This document shows, piece after piece, positions 58,247 through 64,000 of a stretch of DNA of 64,000 nucleotides; within the stretch, counting starts at the first letter, position 1, and each line of letters starts with the position of its first letter. Location of the stretch: positions 4,402,001-4,466,000 of the forward strand of contig CM082584.2 of assembly GCA_040954595.2 (NCBI GenBank), written 5' to 3'. The DNA is from Balanoglossus misakiensis. Lineage: Eukaryota; Hemichordata. The position numbers and the translations under genes are program-made. The notes under the pieces were generated by a model that saw only the letters and a program-made list of their open reading frames with translations, searched no databases and had not been told where the DNA came from.

Positions 58247-61200
58247 TCAGATAACACAATATTGCAGAAGAAGTTCTCTTGCTAAGTCGTATGATCCACT
58301 GTTGTGATAAATCAAAGACAAATTGTAGGCGGTTTCTGCTGTCAGATCAAAGAGTTCTGGGTTTTCTTGCATCGTGTAGGCAGACAGTGCCTTCTTGTAG
58401 AAATGAATGGCCAAATGTACCAGACCTGTGGACAGATTGAAAGATGAAAGGGCCGATATCAGTAATCCTGTAGTATTCCCGATAAGCCCAGTTTTCTGTT
58501 TGTCAACAAGTCACGTGTATGTGCCCTGATCATTGCTATTGTTGACAAACACACTTTTAAGAGTGGACTTAATAATGTTGATTTTGCATACATGGGCTCA
58601 ATCTTACTAAAATCATACGTAGAGTTGGGCGCTGTCTTTACCTTGACTGATTCTTGGCTGTCCTGTTTGGAAGGGAGCGTACACCAAGAACAGCCAAGAC
58701 AGAAAACAGAACAGCCAAAACGATCACCACAGCTAAAAACAGCACCTTACTCTACGTCTGATTTTAATCAGATTGGCATGGACTATGTTGAGAAGACTAG
58801 AACTATGCATTGAACCCTGCATCATGGAGTCAAACAAGAAACCATGCTTGAAAACGGAAAATAATAGTGAAAATAAAATCTTCTGAATTATTGGTTTCTG
58901 TCCAACAACACTATATTCGTCATTTCTACTTGATGGAAGAAATTAATCGCACAGTACAGGTAAAAAGCAAATGACCAAACTTCATGGCTTCAATTTCTGA
59001 ACTCCAAAATCTCTCACCTAATTGATGAAATGCTCTGCCCAAATTGTAGTATGACTCCTGACACAGTCCTCTTTCATCCAAATATTTCTGAAGGAATGCA
59101 AGTCCCTACAGAGGAGTCAAGTATAAAAGAGAAATGATTATTCAGAGCGAAACTAATTGCAAAGAATGGTGTGCAATGCTTTAGCATTACTTTCACTGAG
59201 CATGTGGGTTGCACTCTGGGCAAATTGATTTACACATCACTCAAGTTCGTTCACAATTTTCTTTAATATATAGAAAGCACATTTTATGAAGCACCTTAAG
59301 GATGGCTGTGCAATTGAATGAAGGAAATTTCCAGTTTCAACCATTCAGAATCTGGCTTTGATACTTCGTCCTTACGATGGTTCTCGCCACTGGCAATTAG
59401 AATAATCAACTTGTTACTTGATAGTGACAGGAATAACAGTTGAGTCAATAATGAGAAAACGTCACTTTCCTATTTTATTCTACAGTTGTTAAAAGGACAC
59501 AGTCTCTCTCTCGCTGCCCTTTTTCTATTAATTATGTTTGATACAAGACACCGTTTATTCTACATGTGGAGATATAGTGAATCAACGTTCGACCACACAC
59601 AACTTCCATACCACTTGTAGACACAAAAGTGAAAAACTCACCAAAATGAATAATCGGTGTTTACCATTCATTCATTTTGGCGAGATTTTTACTCTCATAT
59701 CCTACAAACGGGTTGGAAGTTGTGTGTGGTCGAACACTGATTCACTATATATCCACATGTAGAATAACATAAACGGTGTCTTGTATCAAACATAATTAAT
59801 GTAAAAAGGGCATCTAGAGAGAGACTTTATCCCTTTTAAATAAGACTCACCATCATCATTATTGCTCTAATTTATGAGATTGGAACGAACACACAATGTC
59901 TATTTGTAAGTTATTGTAAAATTCCATTAGAAGAGTCAATAGTTACCTGAGCTATCAGTGAGTGTCTCTGAACTGCATACTTCTGTGATGCCATTTGAAT
60001 AAACGTCAATCCAATACACATTGCCAACATCGGATTCTTATCATCATTTCTGTATGCTCTCATATATTCATCTGATAAAAAAAAAATGAAATATATTTTT
60101 CATGAATAAAGGTCAAAGGTCATGCACCTCTTTAGGAAGTGAAATGTCCTTTCCAGAAATGTACATTGCAAGACTTATTACAGTATAATTTGGATTGTCC
60201 TAGAATTAATAATGATGGTGTGATTGTAAGTCACTTACCAAGGGCATGCTTAAGACTTCCAGACAAGAATGCATTGTGACCATTTAATATGCAGAGCGCT
60301 TGGTTGTCTGTGTGCTTGTAAAAGATAATTATCACAGGTAACCAATTAGCAAAATTAAAAAATGTTCGCCAAAATCACAAATTTTCACGTAACACCCCCT
60401 TAAAAATTTCAAGAAAAACAAAATTGATTGTATTTGATTTAATCCTCATGTGAGTACTTTATCAACAAACAAAATATTATATTTATTGTACAGTAATAAA
60501 GATTTTTGTTTAGGCCAGATAAAAAATATGACTGTGCTGTTCCGATTACCCGACCTACCCTAATTTTAGCCCGCTGACCCTAAATGTTTTAGAGCTTCGT
60601 AAACCGGAAGTAAAAATAACGATGTCAAATATACAAGATTTATAAAAATTGCAGGACTCACGCAAGAACTATGACGTCATTCTTCTACACTACGGCGGCC
60701 AAAGATATAAAAAAAATTGCAAAATAAAAAAATGTCCCTACCTACCTACCCTATTTTTGAAAACCATGTAATCGGAACAGCACATATTTTTTTTATTTGG
60801 CATTACCTTTAGCATTAGTCTGAGACAGAATCTATTATGTCTTGAATCGTGGGTATACATGATGATTTGTGTAAATAGATTCCAAAGTTGTACACTCTCA
60901 GGTTTCTGTGAACAAATTACAAGGAATCAAAATAAGACTACTGTATATGCAAAGTGAATGTAAAACTAACAAAGGTGGATATCAGCAATATCGAAAATAA
61001 GTGTGAAACATGGCATGATTACAAAGATCTGTTATATACAGGAAATACATGTCAATAAATTGTAATCAGGATTTTGTGTCCACCAAAATGACAAATGCAT
61101 CTGTTAAATGAGTTATTTAGCATATAGCAGCAGATAGACTGTATATTCTGAAGTTTGATCAAAGTTATTTCTGTCAGTTTTGAGCTATGTTCAGGTGCCT

Positions 61201-64000
61201 CAGAAGGCTATCTGCGACCAAAAATGCGAGTCGCACTTTTGTGGCGAGTCACTATCTGCGACTGTCTATAATGGTATCTGCGACCGATTGCACAATGTAT
61301 TCAGTAAATGGTCGCACATGTTATCTGCGACTGTTGCTGTGTTGTACGACTTTCAAGGTTTATTAGACATGTGACTATACTATTTGCGTCTCCTTCCGTT
61401 CCTCTTTCCATCTCAAAAAAAAAGTCTGACTGTTGCACCATGTAAACTAGTCTGGTCCCCTGCTCCAATCCCACCGCTGGCTGCGCTACGCTAAAGGGAA
61501 AGGGTCAGGCACGGCCTATTGTAAACATGGCTCTCATTGGTCAATACACACGAACATTAAGTTGTTAAGTTGATAAGTTGTTGTAAGATACTCATTTCCC
61601 ATTCTCTCCTTCACCTCCATGAATGTTTATCATTCGATTTCCAACTTTACAACAAACGAAACAAAATAAACAGCCTGGATGAATCTTGACTGGCGTACGG
61701 ACAGTGGAGGCATCCATCTTGTTTATGATCACATGGTCTTCCCAGGTTTCTGGGTATGCAATCGGGTCGTACCTGACCCCTTTCCCTTTAGCGTAGCGCA
61801 GCCAGCGGTGGGATTGGGGCAGGGAACCAGACTACATGTAAACCTGGTCTCAACCATGGTAGTATAGGTGCAAAGCACTCATTACCCTGATGGTGTTTAG
61901 ATGAAAGATTGCATATTTGCATAATTAGCTACCGCTTGTTAATTTGCCATTCTACCCTATTCTATTTTAATTATTATCCAACACATTTATTAATTTGTAC
62001 CAAAATAATGTAAATCTGAGATAAACTTACGTCCATGATCATTGGTCTGATGAAGTTGTATGCTAGTCGATGGTTACTGCTGAAATAATGGGCCAGTAAA
62101 CAAACAAAATCAAGCTCCTGTGAAAAAAATAACATTCAGTATTTAAATGTAATTGTGCAGTGTTGAAACGGCATTAGGAAACTGCATCAAGATTTGGACT
62201 GTGCAAAAACTGGGTTGTTCAGCACCAGTGGAGAACATGGCTAGTTTGCCATGGCACAGAGACATGGCCACTTTCAGCTGAATGGTGCATACGTCCATAT
62301 GGTGTATATTAAACCACATTTCTTTTCACACACAAAAATAAACTCGGCTATAGAGGCTGAGTGAACCACATATCACAGTTGTCATTAGCATGCCACAGGA
62401 GACTGATTTGAAATACAGTCAAACCCCTGTTAGTGGCCACACATATATAGTGGTCACCTCTATATAGTGGCCACTTTGCTACCCTGGGCAATTCACATAT
62501 GCATTAACCCTTTCAAGCCTGGCTTTCTGTAAACGTATTTGAATTTCTCCTATATAAAGTGTATCCGGCCAGAAAGGGGGAACCTCTATATAAAGGCCAC
62601 CTGTCTATAAAGTCCAGTTTAGGAAAGTCCCTTGACTGGCCACTATAGACAGGTTTGACTGTACCTTAATCTTGACAGGATCTCTGGCAAATTGAGCAGA
62701 CGAATAGCCGGTAGCTGCCAGTTGCTCCAATTGCTGGTATTGTCCAAGTTCCAACAATGCATCACAAACTTTAATGTACAACGACCACCATTCCTCTTGG
62801 CTGACTACATTCTCATTACCACTAACTTGCACTAAAAATGCCAATGAAATGACCAGCATGTAGTTAGTCTGGATAATTTAACCTGACTGATTAAGGGACA
62901 AAGTGAATCAATGTTCGACCACATACAACTTCCATCTTGTATGAAACATCATTAAATGGATTAAAGGGCAGCGAGAGAGAGATTTTAAAAGGAACAGTAA
63001 CATTATTTTAGATTTCTGGCATGTTCACTTACCTCTTCGGTGAAGTTTATCTGACTTCTGCAGATAATATTTCCTTTTCTTGTGACTTATTTTACCAACA
63101 CTGTCATCATCTTTTAAAAGAGAAAAATAAACCAGCATTTCCCAGTATATTAAATTAAAGTTAGAAAATCTCTTAATTGAGCTGTTCGTAATGTGGTGTC
63201 TATAGAGAAGAGTCTGACGGATACATTATAATACACTATGCATTTGTGCATACTGTGACCCATATTTTGAGTGAATTTTTTTGGCGCAATATTTACTATT
63301 TTATAAGTAGGAAATAAGTTCAAACTGTACGGGATTAGGCTCTTTGCGTGGTACACTATTGGTCATTGGGCTCATCCAATACTGTAAAACACTTTATTTT
63401 CGCGAGCAAGAGCCAAAATAGCATGAAAATAAATAGTCGTGTAAATTTTTTTTCAGATAACAATGCAGTGAATAAAATAAGAGAATGCGAAAATTAATAC
63501 TCGCGAAACAGTGGCCTCGTTTGATATCGCAAAAATTTCAACTCGCGAAAATAAAATGTTTTACAGTACATCACACACATGTGCAGCGGGTAGTACAATA
63601 ATACTCCATTTTTTCGAGATCCGGGACGAGATTCTCGAACAGGGCGCGTTAATAGTTCAACACGAGGCTGAGGGTGAACAACACATGGCGGGTTGTTCGC
63701 TGTCAGAGTGATAGTGAAAGCAGCTTGGACCACGAGCGTCACGGAACGATAAGTGTATGGATAATAATAAACTTATCAATCACTGAATGCGTACTCTCAG
63801 TCTGTGTGCACAGTACATGCTCACCCTCAGCCTTGTTTTCGTATGTCTCGCGAGAATCTTGAAACTCGAGTATTAATCAAGCATTTTGTTATATACTTAC
63901 TCTGATTATCTGGTGGTTTGACATCTCGGAAATAGTACGCTAGGAGTATAAATGCATTTTCCACAAACTCTTCAATTCTCGATTGTGATAATAAAATTCG
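58247..64000 (-). CDS. GTF3C3: TFIIIC subunit 3 (TFIIIC102), C-terminal part
   Basis: A TPR-containing subunit of transcription factor IIIC, which recruits TFIIIB and RNA polymerase III to tRNA and 5S genes in the nucleus. Exons on the minus strand: 64000-63901 (partial), 63110-63033, 62825-62665, 62117-62031, 60314-60239, 60071-59947, 59105-59018, 58425-58247. All junctions are phase-consistent, 298 codons in total ending at TGA. Family segments include EEWWSLYIKVCDALLELGQY, NHRLAYNFIRPMIMD, ALCILNGHNAFLSGSLKHAL, CIGLTFIQMASQKYAVQRHS, CQESYYNLGRAFHQLG and GLVHLAIHFYKKALSAY, ending ETAYNLSLIYHNSGSYDLAR. The order and the C-terminal end match animal GTF3C3. The acceptor at 60314 is AAG, slightly unusual, chosen because CACAG downstream breaks the phase. 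The gene continues beyond 64000. Confidence 0.9.
58606..58767. mobile_element. Foldback element in the last GTF3C3 intron
   Basis: TACTAAAATCATACGTAGAG at the left pairs imperfectly with CTCTACGTCTGATTTTAATC at the right. Inner arms with TTCTTGGCTGTCCTGTTT and the opposite AGCCAAGACAGAAAACAGAA also pair. Confidence 0.7.
59493..59835. mobile_element. piggyBac-like palindromic MITE, 343 bp
   Basis: TTAA flanks both sides (59489-59492 and 59836-59839). Ends AAGGACACAGTCTCTCTC and GAGAGAGACTTTATCCCTT are inverted, and the inner arms TTAATTATGTTTGATACAAG and AGTGAATCAACGTTCGACCA pair with their complements on the right. Lies in a GTF3C3 intron. Confidence 0.75.
60720..61180. other. GTF3C3 intron, AT-rich, no feature seen
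   Basis: Part of the 1.7-kb intron between exons at 60314 and 62031. Only AT-rich unique-looking sequence is visible here. Confidence 0.5.
61206..61335. repeat. Short dispersed repeats TATCTGCGAC
   Basis: TATCTGCGAC occurs four times within about 130 bp (near 61209, 61254, 61274 and 61322) with GTCGCA/GCGAGTCGC variants between. Meaning unknown. Confidence 0.7.
61448..61834. mobile_element. Mutator-like MITE with TAGTCTGG ends, 387 bp
   Basis: Long terminal inverted repeats of about 60 bp: TAGTCTGGTCCCCTGCTCCA, ATCCCACCGCTGGCTGCGCT and ACGCTAAAGGGAAAGGG at the left, with near-perfect complements at the right. CATGTAAAC is duplicated exactly at 61439-61447 and 61835-61843. Confidence 0.9.
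62416..62661. mobile_element. Tc1/mariner-like MITE abutting a GTF3C3 splice donor
   Basis: CAGTCAAACCCCTGTTAGTG at the left and the inverted CTATAGACAGGTTTGACTG at the right, with TA on both sides (62414-62415, 62662-62663). The interior repeats TATATAGTGGCCAC. On the minus strand the exon ends AAG at 62665 and the intron begins G-TA-CAG, so the TA duplication and the element's first bases form part of the donor. Confidence 0.85.
62901..62983. mobile_element. Fragment of the piggyBac-like MITE
   Basis: AGTGAATCAATGTTCGACCA, CTTGTATGAAACATCATTAA and AAAGGGCAGCGAGAGAGAGA match parts of the element at 59493, with the middle deleted. Confidence 0.75.
63382..63566. mobile_element. Mariner-like MITE with CTGTAAAAC ends, copy 2
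   Basis: CTGTAAAACACTTTATTTTC and the inverted GAAAATAAAATGTTTTACAG flank the element, with TA on both sides (63380-63381, 63567-63568). The interior is in the opposite orientation to copy 1 at 56456. Rich in TCGCGA. Confidence 0.85.

Noticed and set aside
1-64000. tRNA, rRNA or small nuclear RNA genes
   Set aside because: None recognised by eye; a covariance-model search would be needed to exclude small RNA genes.

Overview
The window is eukaryotic nuclear DNA, most likely from a cephalochordate (amphioxus) or a related marine invertebrate. This rests on spliced genes with canonical GT-AG introns, a secreted lectin joining a C-type lectin domain to an F5/8C (discoidin) domain, two housekeeping genes with animal-like orthologues (GTF3C3, DPH5), and a heavy load of short inverted-repeat transposons. 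The species call is inference.

Layout. 1-11.6 kb is a satellite of about 46 units of roughly 240-270 bp, with a higher-order period of about 3.6-3.8 kb. 11.6-22.6 kb holds six copies of a larger segment of about 1.3-1.5 kb, separated by 1-3 satellite units. 22.6-25.6 kb holds a broken ST6Gal-type sialyltransferase gene (minus strand). 25.6-30.3 kb has no recognisable gene. 30.4-38 kb carries a minus-strand gene with a cysteine-rich module and a YHGT-containing module resembling ADP-ribosyltransferase folds, set among G-rich inverted-repeat transposons. 40.7-46.6 kb is a second copy of the block satellite + large segment + sialyltransferase, with different lesions. 47-50 kb is mostly empty apart from hairpins. 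50-53.9 kb is a complete plus-strand lectin gene with a roughly 700-bp ACAT microsatellite in its probable 5' UTR intron. 54.5-55.7 kb holds the 3' part of DPH5 and 58.2-64 kb the 3' part of GTF3C3, both on the minus strand. GTF3C3 introns contain several MITEs, one of which contributes bases to a splice donor.

How the pieces relate. The satellite and the large segment look like recent amplifications of intronic DNA from the neighbouring minus-strand gene. Diverged single copies of the same sequence lie at 33.2-33.6, 36.8-37.8 and 39.4-40.2 kb, beside a proline-rich exon that is itself duplicated. The two sialyltransferase copies have largely different lesions, so neither can encode a complete enzyme as read. 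Whether they are true paralogues or two haplotypes joined in assembly cannot be decided from sequence alone.

The genes do not form an operon. Functional links are limited: ST6Gal (Golgi glycan capping) and the lectin (glycan binding) are both glycobiology genes; DPH5 (diphthamide synthesis) and GTF3C3 (RNA polymerase III initiation) are housekeeping neighbours in the same orientation. All exon limits were read by eye from splice consensus, reading phase and family resemblance.
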